Counted from the first letter of the stretch, positions 6,938-14,479 are shown. The stretch: 19,418 nucleotides of DNA from CAZTLI01 sp964614375 (GCA_964614375.1 CAZTLI010000046.1:1-19418), one strand, 5' to 3'. A program made the numbers and translations. The notes: generated by a model not told the origin, from the sequence alone.

Positions 6938-8310
6938 TTCAACGTCTACAACAGAGCATCACATCCCACAAACTTGCCACCGTCATTGCCATTGCCGTTA
7001 TAGTGCGCGTGGTGGCGCTGGTCGTGTTCTCTGGCATATTGGATTTTGAGCGTCCCGGCAGCGCCATTCAAGGCTCAGAAGCCTATGACAACTACGCCGT
7101 CAATTTGCTGGAAACGGGCGTCTATGGCAGCGAGCCGGGCGAGGCCGATGCCGACATTCCCCCGTTGTACAGTTATGTACTGGCCGTCGTTTACGGCATT
7201 TTTGGACGCGGATTCGTGCAGGTCGGATTATTCCACATTGTGCTGGATGCGATTGCGATTGCCCTGCTGTATGACATTGCTCGCCGCCTGCTGCCCCAGG
7301 GCGAATGGGTCGGCGTGGTCGCGGGATTGTGTTACGCCCTCTATCCCTATCTGATATTCCAGAATCTGACGCTGATTGACACGCCCCTGTATATGGTTTC
7401 GCTGCACGCCTTTGTGCTGTTGATGATTATGCTGCGCCAACAACCGTCGCTCAATCGCAAAACATGGTTGATTGCGGTTGGGGGTGGCTTGATTCTGGGA
7501 TTGGGGATGCTGGTGCGTCCCATCACTGCGCCATTGGCGGTATTTGTGGCGTTGTGGTTCATATTTCGCTTGAGTCTATGGCAGAGTGTCGTCCGTTTGC
7601 TGCCCGTTGCGCTCGTCAGCGTGCTGGCGCTTGTGCCCTGGATTATCCGCAACTATGGCCTATACGACGCCTTTGTGCCGATGACGACCACCAGTGGGGC
7701 AAATTTCTGGCAGGGCAACAGCGAATGGACAATCCCTGTTTTTCAGGCGGGCTATGATGTTCAGTGGACAGCGCCGGATACGGTTGCGCCGCGTGATAGT
7801 CGTGAAGCCGATGCCGAACGCTTCTCGATGGCCTTTGACTATCTCCGCAATAACCCTGACCGTCTGCTCGAATTGTGGTGGACGAAATTCCTGGTGCATT
7901 GGAGCATCGGAATCGCCCCACGTTATAATCCGCAGGAAGGCGAGCGTTTCGGACTGGACGAAAATGGCGAATTCATGATTGTGCGTGGGGAAACGGTTGC
8001 CGGTGTGACTCCCGCCAATACCGCCTATGACAGTGGATTGTTGAATACTGTGGGGCGACCCCTACACAGCTTCTATTTTGGCGGACTGCTGCTGTTGGCG
8101 CTCATCGGCATCGGACTAACAGTTAAACAGTGGCGCGAGGTGTCGCTGTTGTGGTTCGTGCAAATCAGCATGACTCTGGTCTATGTCGCGTTTCATCCGT
8201 CTACCCGTTATCGTGTACCGAGTGACCCGCTGCTGTTCATCTTCTCGGCGGTTACAGTGGTCTGGTTGATACAGCGGTGGTACACTCGGCGAACAACAGG
8301 TAAGCGATGA
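6934..8310 (+). CDS. GT39-type (ArnT/PMT-like) membrane glycosyltransferase
   Basis: The 458-residue protein has about ten or more hydrophobic spans. After the first helix (14-34) comes an external loop with acidic residues in GSEAYDNYAVNLLETGVYG (48-65). The family places its catalytic Asp/Glu here. PWIIRNYGLYDAFVP (235-249) and the NFWQGNSEW loop (257-265) are typical of the GT-C dolichyl-phosphate-mannose/ArnT superfamily, which moves a sugar from a polyprenyl-phosphate carrier to lipid or protein outside the membrane. A large external domain (about 250-380) is followed by three more spans and a basic tail. The gene is translationally coupled at both ends. Donor and acceptor are unknown. 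Confidence 0.82.
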   Translation: MIQRLQQSITSHKLATVIAIAVIVRVVALVVFSGILDFERPGSAIQGSEAYDNYAVNLLETGVYGSEPGEADADIPPLYSYVLAVVYGIFGRGFVQVGLFHIVLDAIAIALLYDIARRLLPQGEWVGVVAGLCYALYPYLIFQNLTLIDTPLYMVSLHAFVLLMIMLRQQPSLNRKTWLIAVGGGLILGLGMLVRPITAPLAVFVALWFIFRLSLWQSVVRLLPVALVSVLALVPWIIRNYGLYDAFVPMTTTSGANFWQGNSEWTIPVFQAGYDVQWTAPDTVAPRDSREADAERFSMAFDYLRNNPDRLLELWWTKFLVHWSIGIAPRYNPQEGERFGLDENGEFMIVRGETVAGVTPANTAYDSGLLNTVGRPLHSFYFGGLLLLALIGIGLTVKQWREVSLLWFVQISMTLVYVAFHPSTRYRVPSDPLLFIFSAVTVVWLIQRWYTRRTTGKR

Positions 8311-8372
8311 TTGCTGCACAAGAAAGCGAACGTAACATGCGCCTGCTGGGCGCGCATCCACAGGATAGATGA
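8307..8372 (+). CDS. 21-codon mini-ORF bridging two genes
   Basis: ATG at 8307 overlaps the glycosyltransferase stop (ATGA 8307-8310). The frame ends in TGA at 8370-8372, which overlaps the flavoprotein ATG (ATGA 8369-8372). The product would be MIAAQESERNMRLLGAHPQDR. Both junctions have the same overlap as the other junctions in this operon, which makes a coupled relay peptide plausible: without it, 58 untranslated bases would separate the two large genes. The peptide matches nothing I know. It could be a remnant of a lost gene or chance. Confidence 0.4.
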   Translation: MIAAQESERNMRLLGAHPQDR

Positions 8373-9511
8373 CGACCATGCCCGACACACAGATTCTCAT
8401 CGTTGGCGGCGGCGCATCGGGATTATCGGCAGCCGGGGCGCTGCGGCAATATGACCTGAACGCGACTATTCTCGACAGGGATAGTGCAGTCGGCGGGACA
8501 TGGGCGCGCCGTTATGACCGCCTGCATTTGCATACGATTCGCGCTTTATCCCACAGCGCCTACTATCGCATCCCCAAAGGCAATCCCCGCTATCTCAGTC
8601 GTGACCAGTTTGTGACGTATCTGCGCGAGTATGCCGCGCATTTTGATTTCGACATTCAGTTCAATACGGATGTGACGCGCATCCATAAAAGCGACGATTC
8701 GGCGTGGATTGTTGACGTAAAAGATGGTGAGTCGTGGACGGCGCAGGTGGTGGTCGTGGCGACGGGGTATAACAACATCCCCTATACACCGGATTGGACA
8801 GGTCGAGATCGTTATTCGGGCACGTTTTTGCACGCCATCGACTATCAAACCGGGCGTGACTATGCCGGAAAGCGTGCGCTGGTCGTCGGCTGTGGCAATA
8901 CGGGCACAGAGATTTGTGTCGATTTAATTGAACAGGGCGCGGCGCACGTCGCCATCAGCATTCGGACGCCGCCTGTCGTCGTCCCGCGTGACCCGTTCGG
9001 CGTCCCCGTTCAGGTGTGGGGCATCCCGATGTCGTTCCTATCGGATGGATTGGGCGATTGGGTGGTGAATCTGCTGGCGCGGGTGCAGTTGGGCGACCTG
9101 ACCCAATATGGCATGAAAAAACCCGCATGGGGCATCTTCAAAGATAAGCGCATTCCGATGATTGATGTCGGCTTTGTCGCGCAACTCAAAGCGGGCAAGA
9201 TACACATTCACCCGGACATACAGGAATTGACCGCTTCGGGCGCGATTTTTACGGATGGCGATTCGGGCGAATTTGATGTCGTCATCGCGGCGACGGGCTA
9301 TCGCACCGGATTGCAATCGCTGCTGGATGTGCCCGACGTGCTCGCCAGCGATGGCCAGCCGCTGGTCGAAATGGGCGAACCGACGCCCCATCCCGGGCTA
9401 TATTTTGTCGGCCTGCAAAATTCCCCGGCGGGCATTCTGATGGCGGCGCGCATGACCGCGCGTAAGCTGGCGAAGCATGTGGCGGCCTATCTGGGCGGGA
9501 CGACCGCATGA
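8369..9511 (+). CDS. FMO-like flavin-dependent monooxygenase/oxidoreductase
   Basis: The 380-residue protein has two dinucleotide folds: FAD-binding ILIVGGGASGLSAAGAL (about 9-25) and NADPH-binding VVGCGNTGTEICVDL (172-186). Between them YSGTFLHAIDY (149-159) is the FMO/BVMO fingerprint (F-x-G-x3-H-x3-Y/F) with Tyr replacing the first Phe. ATGY occurs at 131-134 and again near the C-terminus. It resembles the CzcO/YdfA group of flavoproteins that use NADPH and O2 to oxidise small nucleophiles. There is no signal peptide. It starts inside the mini-ORF stop and ends overlapping the TPR gene start. AGGA lies only three bases before this ATG, so ATG 8378 may be used instead. The substrate is unknown. 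Confidence 0.85.
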   Translation: MTTMPDTQILIVGGGASGLSAAGALRQYDLNATILDRDSAVGGTWARRYDRLHLHTIRALSHSAYYRIPKGNPRYLSRDQFVTYLREYAAHFDFDIQFNTDVTRIHKSDDSAWIVDVKDGESWTAQVVVVATGYNNIPYTPDWTGRDRYSGTFLHAIDYQTGRDYAGKRALVVGCGNTGTEICVDLIEQGAAHVAISIRTPPVVVPRDPFGVPVQVWGIPMSFLSDGLGDWVVNLLARVQLGDLTQYGMKKPAWGIFKDKRIPMIDVGFVAQLKAGKIHIHPDIQELTASGAIFTDGDSGEFDVVIAATGYRTGLQSLLDVPDVLASDGQPLVEMGEPTPHPGLYFVGLQNSPAGILMAARMTARKLAKHVAAYLGGTTA

Positions 9512-10578
9512 AACGTGTGCTATATCTGATTTTTCTGCTGCTGATTCCCGTTAACATTGTCATCGCGCAGGACGACCCCACCACCGCGGCGGGTTATGTC
9601 GAACGGGGAGATGCCGCCGCCGCAAACCGGGATTATAACGCCGCACTGCTGGACTATACCTCCGCAATCGAACTGGACTCAACCTATGCTCCGGCTTACA
9701 GCGGGCGTGGCGCGGTCTATCTGGCGCTGGGCGATACCGAAGCGGCGTTGCTCGACCATGATACGGCGGTCAATCTCGCGCCGCAGTCGCCGGAGGTCTA
9801 TCTAGGGCGGGCGGAAGTCTATCTGCAAACGGGCGAATTTGAACTGGCGCTGGCGGATGTGGAAATGGCACTGTCGCTCGATAGTGAATCTCCGGCGGCA
9901 TTGACTGTACGCGGACGGGTGCATCTCGCGCTCGAAAATCCACAGGCGGCATTGGTGGATTTCAATCAGGCGCTTGAGTTTGACCCGGAATATGTCCCGG
10001 CGTATCTGGCGCGGGGGACGCTGGCGGGCAGGTTGGGCAATGTGGGGGCGGCGCTGGCGGATTTCAATCAGGCGCTTGACATCGACCCCGACAACGCCGA
10101 AGCCTATTTCCTGCGCGGGAATGCCTATGGCGGGTTGATGCGCTATGACGACGCCATTGCCGACTTCGACCGCGCCATCGCACTCGACCCGGAAAATCCC
10201 GACTATTATCGCATTCGCGGCGATACCTATGGTCTGACGACAGATGTTGACGCGGCTTTCGACGATTATGCACAGGCGCTGCGGCTGAATCCCGATGATG
10301 TCCGCGCTCGATTCAATCGCGGGGTGATTTACTGGCAGCGGCGCGACTATGCCGAAGCCATTGTCGATTTCACCGTCGTTATCGACCTCGCGCCCGATTT
10401 GCCCTCGACCTATTATTATCGCGGGCTGGCCTATTTCTTCCTCGGCGACTATCCGGCAGCGCTGGATGACCTGACATTGTATGTCGATTTGGTGGGCGAA
10501 GACGCGGCAGGCGACCAGGTTGTCGAACTCATCGCGCAGCTTCAGGATTTAACTGCGGCTGATGAGGGAGAAGATTAG
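9508..10578 (+). CDS. secreted protein of nine tandem TPRs
   Basis: The 356-residue protein begins with a signal peptide (MKRVLYLIFLLLIPVNIVIA, likely cut before QDD). No lipobox cysteine is seen. From residue 26 to about 331 there are nine consecutive 34-residue TPRs, each with the W/Y-L-G-Y-A-F-A-P spacing (for example AYFLRGNAYGGLMRYDDAIA). A short acidic tail follows. TPR arrays are protein-binding scaffolds, here outside the cytoplasmic membrane. ATG overlaps the flavoprotein stop (ATGA 9508-9511), and it is the last gene of the operon before the terminator at 10617. A role in organising envelope enzymes made by the same operon is possible but not shown. Confidence 0.88.
   Translation: MKRVLYLIFLLLIPVNIVIAQDDPTTAAGYVERGDAAAANRDYNAALLDYTSAIELDSTYAPAYSGRGAVYLALGDTEAALLDHDTAVNLAPQSPEVYLGRAEVYLQTGEFELALADVEMALSLDSESPAALTVRGRVHLALENPQAALVDFNQALEFDPEYVPAYLARGTLAGRLGNVGAALADFNQALDIDPDNAEAYFLRGNAYGGLMRYDDAIADFDRAIALDPENPDYYRIRGDTYGLTTDVDAAFDDYAQALRLNPDDVRARFNRGVIYWQRRDYAEAIVDFTVVIDLAPDLPSTYYYRGLAYFFLGDYPAALDDLTLYVDLVGEDAAGDQVVELIAQLQDLTAADEGED
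9957..9977 (+). repeat. 21-base repeat inside the TPR gene, copy 1
   Basis: Perfect copy of 10059-10079, exactly 102 bases away, which is one 34-codon TPR period. It encodes part of the DFNQALE/D helix. Confidence 0.9.
10059..10079 (+). repeat. 21-base repeat inside the TPR gene, copy 2
   Basis: Partner of 9957-9977. It points to recent duplication or conversion between neighbouring TPR units. Confidence 0.9.
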
Positions 10579-10616
10579 CCAGTTCAAGAGGTAAATAGAG
10601 CAATACGACGCAGAAT

Positions 10617-10641
10617 TGGGGCAAATGTAGCCTCATTTTTT
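10617..10641 (+). terminator. intrinsic terminator of the 6293-10578 operon
   Basis: A six-pair stem TGGGGC (10617-10622) / GCCTCA (10630-10635) with one G-U pair and a 7-base loop, then six Ts. Confidence 0.75.
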
Positions 10642-10669
10642 GTGCGCGTGTTGGTGGGTGCATGATCAC

Positions 10670-10682
10670 AAATTGGCAATTT
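10670..10682. promoter_or_regulatory. 13-base palindrome upstream of the DUF5131 gene
   Basis: AAATTG-G-CAATTT, a perfect inverted repeat around one base in an AT-rich gap, about 80 bases before the -10 box. It could be an operator; it may equally be chance in AT-rich DNA. Confidence 0.25.
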
Positions 10683-10756
10683 TCGAGATTATGCTGCATG
10701 ATTGAACAAACTTTAGCGCCACATTATAACAATCTAATGTAAATTTAGACCATTTG

Positions 10757-10765
10757 TGCTATACT
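10757..10765 (+). promoter_or_regulatory. extended -10 promoter of the DUF5131 gene
   Basis: TGC-TATACT, an extended -10 with only a poor -35. Transcription would start near 10772, giving a 21-nt leader for ATG 10793 and excluding any start at 10754. Confidence 0.55.
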
Positions 10766-10792
10766 TTGTACAATCATTACGGAAACGCTGAC

Positions 10793-11608
10793 ATGAATAG
10801 ACAAAAACTGCCAAAAGGCATTGAGTGGACTCGTATCACAACACAAGTTGACGGTCAAATAGTGACCCTACCCGGTTATACATGGAATCCGACTGGCGGT
10901 TGTCTGCATGGTTGCACATGGAAGATGCCGGATGGTTCAATTGCCGAATGCTATGCTAAGACCATTGCTGAGCGATTCACAGGGGCGTATCAACAAGGAT
11001 TTGAACATCACTACTGGCGTCCTCACCTGCTGGATGAACCGTTAAAACTCAAGGAGTCTGCTGGCATATTTGTCGGCAGCATGGCGGATTTATTCGGACA
11101 TTGGGTGCCTGATGAACAGATACATGAAGTGCTTGGTGTCATGCAGAAGGCCGACTGGCACACATTTCAGACGTTGAGCAAATATCCGCTTCGCTTGTCA
11201 GACTTTAATCCATTTCCAAGTAATGTATGGGTGGGCGTGAGTTTGCCTGCCGGACAATTGATGAGTGCGACAGGCGGGGCGCGGGCATTAGGTGCTTATC
11301 TGCGGCAAATGGAGCGAATTGAGGCGCAGGTGCGTTTCATGAGTATTGAACCGCTGTGGTTTGATGTTGCGCCTATTTTTGAGAAGTGGCTAGAAAATAA
11401 TCAGCGGTTGCCGTTTGAGTGGGCAATTATTGGGGCAGCATCGAGTGGGCGGCAAATCTTCCAACCCAAACCTGACTGGACACAACATTTACTGGATGTA
11501 TTAGATGCACAGGGGATTCCTGTATTTTTCAAAGGTAATCTCGAATGGACAGATTGGCGTGAGGAATTTCCGATAATTCGTAAGCAGTTAGATTTAATTG
11601 TTATTTAG
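10793..11608 (+). CDS. DUF5131 (phage Gp37/Gp68-like) three-cysteine protein
   Basis: The 271-residue protein follows the DUF5131 pattern. It has GYTWNPTGGCLHGC (28-41) and ECYA (52-55); FVGSMADLFGHWVP (93-106); FQTLSKYPLR (125-134); NVWVGVS (144-150); a SIEPLWF block; and WAIIGAASSGRQ, then IPVFFKGN near the end. The cysteines are 37, 41 and 53 (C-x3-C-x11-C), the 'three-Cys motif' after which the partner TcmP is named. The layout recalls radical-SAM iron-sulfur enzymes. Whether it binds a cluster is inference. The 10793 start follows from the promoter and a GGAAA site; the frame is open from 10754. It is tail to tail with TcmP with an 8-nt overlap, behind a terminator and an AT-rich gap, which looks like an acquired cassette. 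Confidence 0.85.
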   Translation: MNRQKLPKGIEWTRITTQVDGQIVTLPGYTWNPTGGCLHGCTWKMPDGSIAECYAKTIAERFTGAYQQGFEHHYWRPHLLDEPLKLKESAGIFVGSMADLFGHWVPDEQIHEVLGVMQKADWHTFQTLSKYPLRLSDFNPFPSNVWVGVSLPAGQLMSATGGARALGAYLRQMERIEAQVRFMSIEPLWFDVAPIFEKWLENNQRLPFEWAIIGAASSGRQIFQPKPDWTQHLLDVLDAQGIPVFFKGNLEWTDWREEFPIIRKQLDLIVI

Positions 11609-12776
11609 ATATTGGTTCTAAGATACAATTATCATTCAATTTCTTAGTGGGCCTGAGTGTGGATTTGACAGGAGTAGAACAGATTATTCTTCCTTGTTCC
11701 ACTAATCGCGTGACTGCCTTTTTATATTCCGAGCTTGTAAATAACATAAAATTCTCAAGTACGATATACAACCAAAGTCTTTTACGTGAATTCTGAGGAT
11801 GTTTTTCTACATATTCTACAATTAGATTTTCGATTACTTTGTTGTCTCGCCACGTTGTCCAATGTTGACCAGCAAAAAAAGTGTCTGCTATCTCTTTTTC
11901 GTGGTGATAAGTATTGAATGCTGCACACATATTGTCATTAAACAGAGTCATAGCATCTGGGTGAGGTGATGCAAATATCATATAATATTTCGTTACACTA
12001 TCTCTACTCTCTCGAATTGGGCATGAGCCTGTATACGTAAGATAGTTTGTACTCGATAATCGTCTTTGATATTGAGCGACCAACTGCTCTTCTCGTGTTT
12101 TGGGGTCTATGGTTTCATCTGGATTTAGAAGTATATCCTTCCAATATTCTCCACCTAATGTTCTTGTCAATTTGTCATGAAACTTGGCAATAGATTCCAT
12201 ATCTCCTGTTCCATCAATTACCTTTTGTCGTGATGCTAACCGATGAATAGGAGTCATATGTAAGTTAATCAGTATTTCTGTACTAAATTGGGAATTGCGT
12301 TCAAGAAAAGGTTCTAGAACGTCAAACTCACATTCAAGGCCAAAGGGATCAATATATAAGAAAACAGATTGACTCGTCAAAAGCGGTACAATAAATTGTA
12401 ATATCTGTGTACCATCTCCATGAATCGCAGTTGCTGAGGGACTCCAACCAGCTTTTTCTAAAATATTTGTTAATTGCAAGTGATGTTCTTTTTCGATATT
12501 AAAAAATAATGCTTGATATTGCCCTCTGGCAAATTTCTCTGCTGCTTGGCAAATTATTAACGGAGAGCCTGGCTCCCCAGTCTCCATTTTTCCGGGTCCC
12601 GCGAAAGCATCAATAAACAGTAACGGTTGCCCTCGTCTGACGATTTTCGCTGTATATGGAGACATATATGAAGCAAGAATACGATCTTTGATTTTAGACC
12701 AGGGGCGTTTGGCCTTGAAAAAATCCTCTCGTGAAGATGAAATCTCTGATAATAAGTCGTCTGGATCGTGTGTCAT
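11601..12776 (-). CDS. tcmP: three-Cys-motif partner protein TcmP, methyltransferase-like
   Basis: The 391-residue protein matches the TcmP family, named as partner of DUF5131-type three-cysteine proteins. The N-terminus has the usual RPWSKIKDRILASY (24-37). Then LLFIDAFAGPGK (52-63) resembles a class I methyltransferase SAM-binding motif, FFNIEKE (91-97) the acidic second strand, HGDGT (119-123) the third motif, and VFLYIDPFGLEC (138-149) the catalytic IDPxG position. The rest is helical with a winged-helix-like C-terminus. A nucleic-acid or protein modification activity is inference. Codon use is strongly AT-rich against the GC-rich surroundings, which suggests transfer. A GGAAA site precedes ATG 12776, and an extended -10 lies at 12816-12824. 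Its stop overlaps the DUF5131 stop by 8 nt. Confidence 0.88.
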   Translation of the reverse strand: MTHDPDDLLSEISSSREDFFKAKRPWSKIKDRILASYMSPYTAKIVRRGQPLLFIDAFAGPGKMETGEPGSPLIICQAAEKFARGQYQALFFNIEKEHHLQLTNILEKAGWSPSATAIHGDGTQILQFIVPLLTSQSVFLYIDPFGLECEFDVLEPFLERNSQFSTEILINLHMTPIHRLASRQKVIDGTGDMESIAKFHDKLTRTLGGEYWKDILLNPDETIDPKTREEQLVAQYQRRLSSTNYLTYTGSCPIRESRDSVTKYYMIFASPHPDAMTLFNDNMCAAFNTYHHEKEIADTFFAGQHWTTWRDNKVIENLIVEYVEKHPQNSRKRLWLYIVLENFMLFTSSEYKKAVTRLVEQGRIICSTPVKSTLRPTKKLNDNCILEPISK

Positions 12777-12815
12777 AGATAGTTTCCATTGACATGAACA
12801 CCGATTACATTCACG

Positions 12816-12824
12816 ATAATATCA
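12816..12824 (-). promoter_or_regulatory. extended -10 promoter of tcmP
   Basis: On the minus strand TGA-TATTAT, with no good -35. The predicted start near 12809 gives a 33-nt leader. Confidence 0.45.
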
Positions 12825-12899
12825 CAAAATTAATATCTTGCTCTACAAAATCAAATTCAATTGTCACCATCATAGCAGATTTGTGGCAAATGGTCTCAA

Positions 12900-12965
12900 C
12901 TACCCCAACGCCGCAGCAAGTTCGGCGACGGTGGTGAAGCGGTCATCGGCGTCTTTAGACAGGGC
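12900..12965 (-). pseudogene. remnant of a Ser/Thr kinase catalytic-domain end
   Basis: The minus frame reads ALSKDADDRFTTVAELAAALG then stop. This is the classic end of a Hanks-type kinase domain (compare ALAKNPEDRYQTALKLVEEM in the intact kinase at 16348-17928). A stop lies a few codons upstream in the same frame (D-E-stop-T-T-R-ALSKD), and no other kinase motif is found up to recF. It is therefore the 3' end of a lost kinase gene. It differs from the intact kinase here, so it is not a copy of it. It lies next to the AT-rich tcmP cassette and probably marks an insertion or deletion junction. Confidence 0.65.
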
Positions 12966-12978
12966 ACGAGTTGTCTAC

Positions 12979-13244
12979 TCATCCAATAAAACCGAGAACC
13001 TGACACTTTTGTGCAATCTGTCGTTTGCGCCGCCAGACGATGACGATACACAACACCGCTATCATCGGGCTGCCACAGGGCCACGCCCACTGAGGGGGAC
13101 AATGTTTGTCGTGCAAAATGCGCCCGTTGCTGCTCGTGTCAGCTTCAGATGACGTGGTTTTCGGGCAGCAGTGTGCCGGAACAATCGCAGCTGTTACCGG
13201 TGTCTGTTTTCCTGAATGGGTCAGGTTTTCAGCCGATAAAACAC
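12979..13244 (-). pseudogene. orphan open frame with a hydrophobic segment
   Basis: A minus frame open from within the end of recF to TGA at 12979-12981 encodes a Thr/Ser/Cys-rich stretch, then PMIAVLCIVIVWRRKRQ, which looks like one membrane helix with a basic stop-transfer. There is no usable start codon before the internal ATG ahead of IAVLC. It could be the C-terminus of a truncated membrane-anchored protein, or just a chance open frame. The rest of the 12777-13244 gap holds the tcmP promoter and the kinase remnant. Confidence 0.22.
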
Positions 13245-14444
13245 TCAGACCTCTATCTGCCCGTTTTCGACCTGCCAGACATTGGCGCGCTGCAAAAATT
13301 CGGGCGTGAAGATGTCCAGTTCGGTGGTGGTCATGAGGGTCTGGGCTGTGCCGTCGATGCGTTCCAGCAGATAGGCGCGGCGGTGTTTATCCAGTTCGGC
13401 GACGACTTCATCCAGCAGCAAAATAGGCCATTCGCCCCGGTTATCGCGCATCCAGTGCAGTTCCGCCAATTTGAGCGCCATGACCGCCGTCCGTGCCTGT
13501 CCCCGACTGCCATATAAGCCCGAATCGCGGTCATTGATGAACAGGCGCAGTTCGTCACGATGCGGGCCGGTGAGTGTGACACCGCGCGCGACAGAGTCAG
13601 GCTGTTCGGCGTTGAGTTTTTCCAAGAATTGCGGCGCGATGTCAGCGGCGGAGAGTTCACGATGCAAATCCAGCCCCAGCAGGTCGAACGACAGTTGTCC
13701 GTCCCCTTCCGCAGTCGGCAAAAAGCTCGGAATATATTTGAGCGTCAGCGTCTCTTTATTGCCCGTCAATTCGTGATGCGCCCGCTGTGCCTCAACCTCT
13801 AATTCACGCAAAAAACGCTGCCGTCCAGCGATGATGGTCGCGCCTGCGCTGGCTAATTGTTCGTCCCAATAGGCCAGTTCGGTGTGATAGGCCACACCAT
13901 CAGCAATGCGACGGAGGAGGGCATTACGTTGGGGCAGGATGCGTTCGTAGCTATCAAGCGCTTCGGCATAGGCGCGGTCTACCTGTGCCAGCGTCGTATC
14001 CATGAAGCGGCGGCGGTCAGAGGGCGAGCCTTCGATGAGCGTCAAATCTTGCGGCAAAAACAGCACCACATTCACCAGCCCGACCAGATCCATCACGCGC
14101 TTTTCGACGCCATTGAGCTTGACCGTCTTTTTGAAGCGCGCCGCGCCTGTCGAGGCGTCCAGCAGCAGCGTCATGTCGATACGGGTGAGGGGCGTGTCTT
14201 GCGTGGTGACATCGGCGACCAGACGGGCATAGGGCATGATTTCGTGTTCGGTGCGCCAATGAATGAGTTGGCGGTCACTGGTCGTATAGGGCGATTTGGA
14301 CGTGGCGAGATAATACAGCGCTTCCAGCAGACTGGTTTTGCCCTGGGCATTCGCGCCATGCAGCACAATCGGAGTCGTGGGCAGACTCAATTCCAGTCGC
14401 GCATAGTTGCGAAAGTTGGTCAGGGACAGGTGATCAATGTGCAT
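13245..14444 (-). CDS. recF: RecF recombination mediator
   Basis: RecF is an SMC/ABC-type ATPase that loads RecA at gaps together with RecO and RecR. The 399-residue protein has LTNFRNYARLEL near the start, Walker A GANAQGKTS (30-38), LTGPHRDE (291-298), the ABC signature GSRGQ (312-316) and Walker B ILLLDEVVAELD (341-352), all in the usual order. Length is at the high end of normal. It stands alone, away from dnaA/dnaN/gyrB, and is divergent from tryptophanase. A perfect TATAAT extended -10 lies at 14480-14488, giving a leader of about 30 nt. No strong ribosome site precedes ATG 14444. Confidence 0.96.
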   Translation of the reverse strand: MHIDHLSLTNFRNYARLELSLPTTPIVLHGANAQGKTSLLEALYYLATSKSPYTTSDRQLIHWRTEHEIMPYARLVADVTTQDTPLTRIDMTLLLDASTGAARFKKTVKLNGVEKRVMDLVGLVNVVLFLPQDLTLIEGSPSDRRRFMDTTLAQVDRAYAEALDSYERILPQRNALLRRIADGVAYHTELAYWDEQLASAGATIIAGRQRFLRELEVEAQRAHHELTGNKETLTLKYIPSFLPTAEGDGQLSFDLLGLDLHRELSAADIAPQFLEKLNAEQPDSVARGVTLTGPHRDELRLFINDRDSGLYGSRGQARTAVMALKLAELHWMRDNRGEWPILLLDEVVAELDKHRRAYLLERIDGTAQTLMTTTELDIFTPEFLQRANVWQVENGQIEV

Positions 14445-14479
14445 GGGATTCAGGCGCTTGATGACAGGTAATCAGGGGT

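Noticed and set aside
10754..10792. Longer start for the DUF5131 protein
   Set aside because: The TTG start overlaps the -10 box and would lie upstream of the predicted transcription start.
12838..13152. Plus-strand frame in the tcmP-recF gap
   Set aside because: No ribosome site and no domain features, and it overlaps the kinase remnant on the other strand.
13857..14471. Long plus-strand frame over recF
   Set aside because: It is the antisense shadow of RecF, whose Walker and signature motifs are unmistakable.
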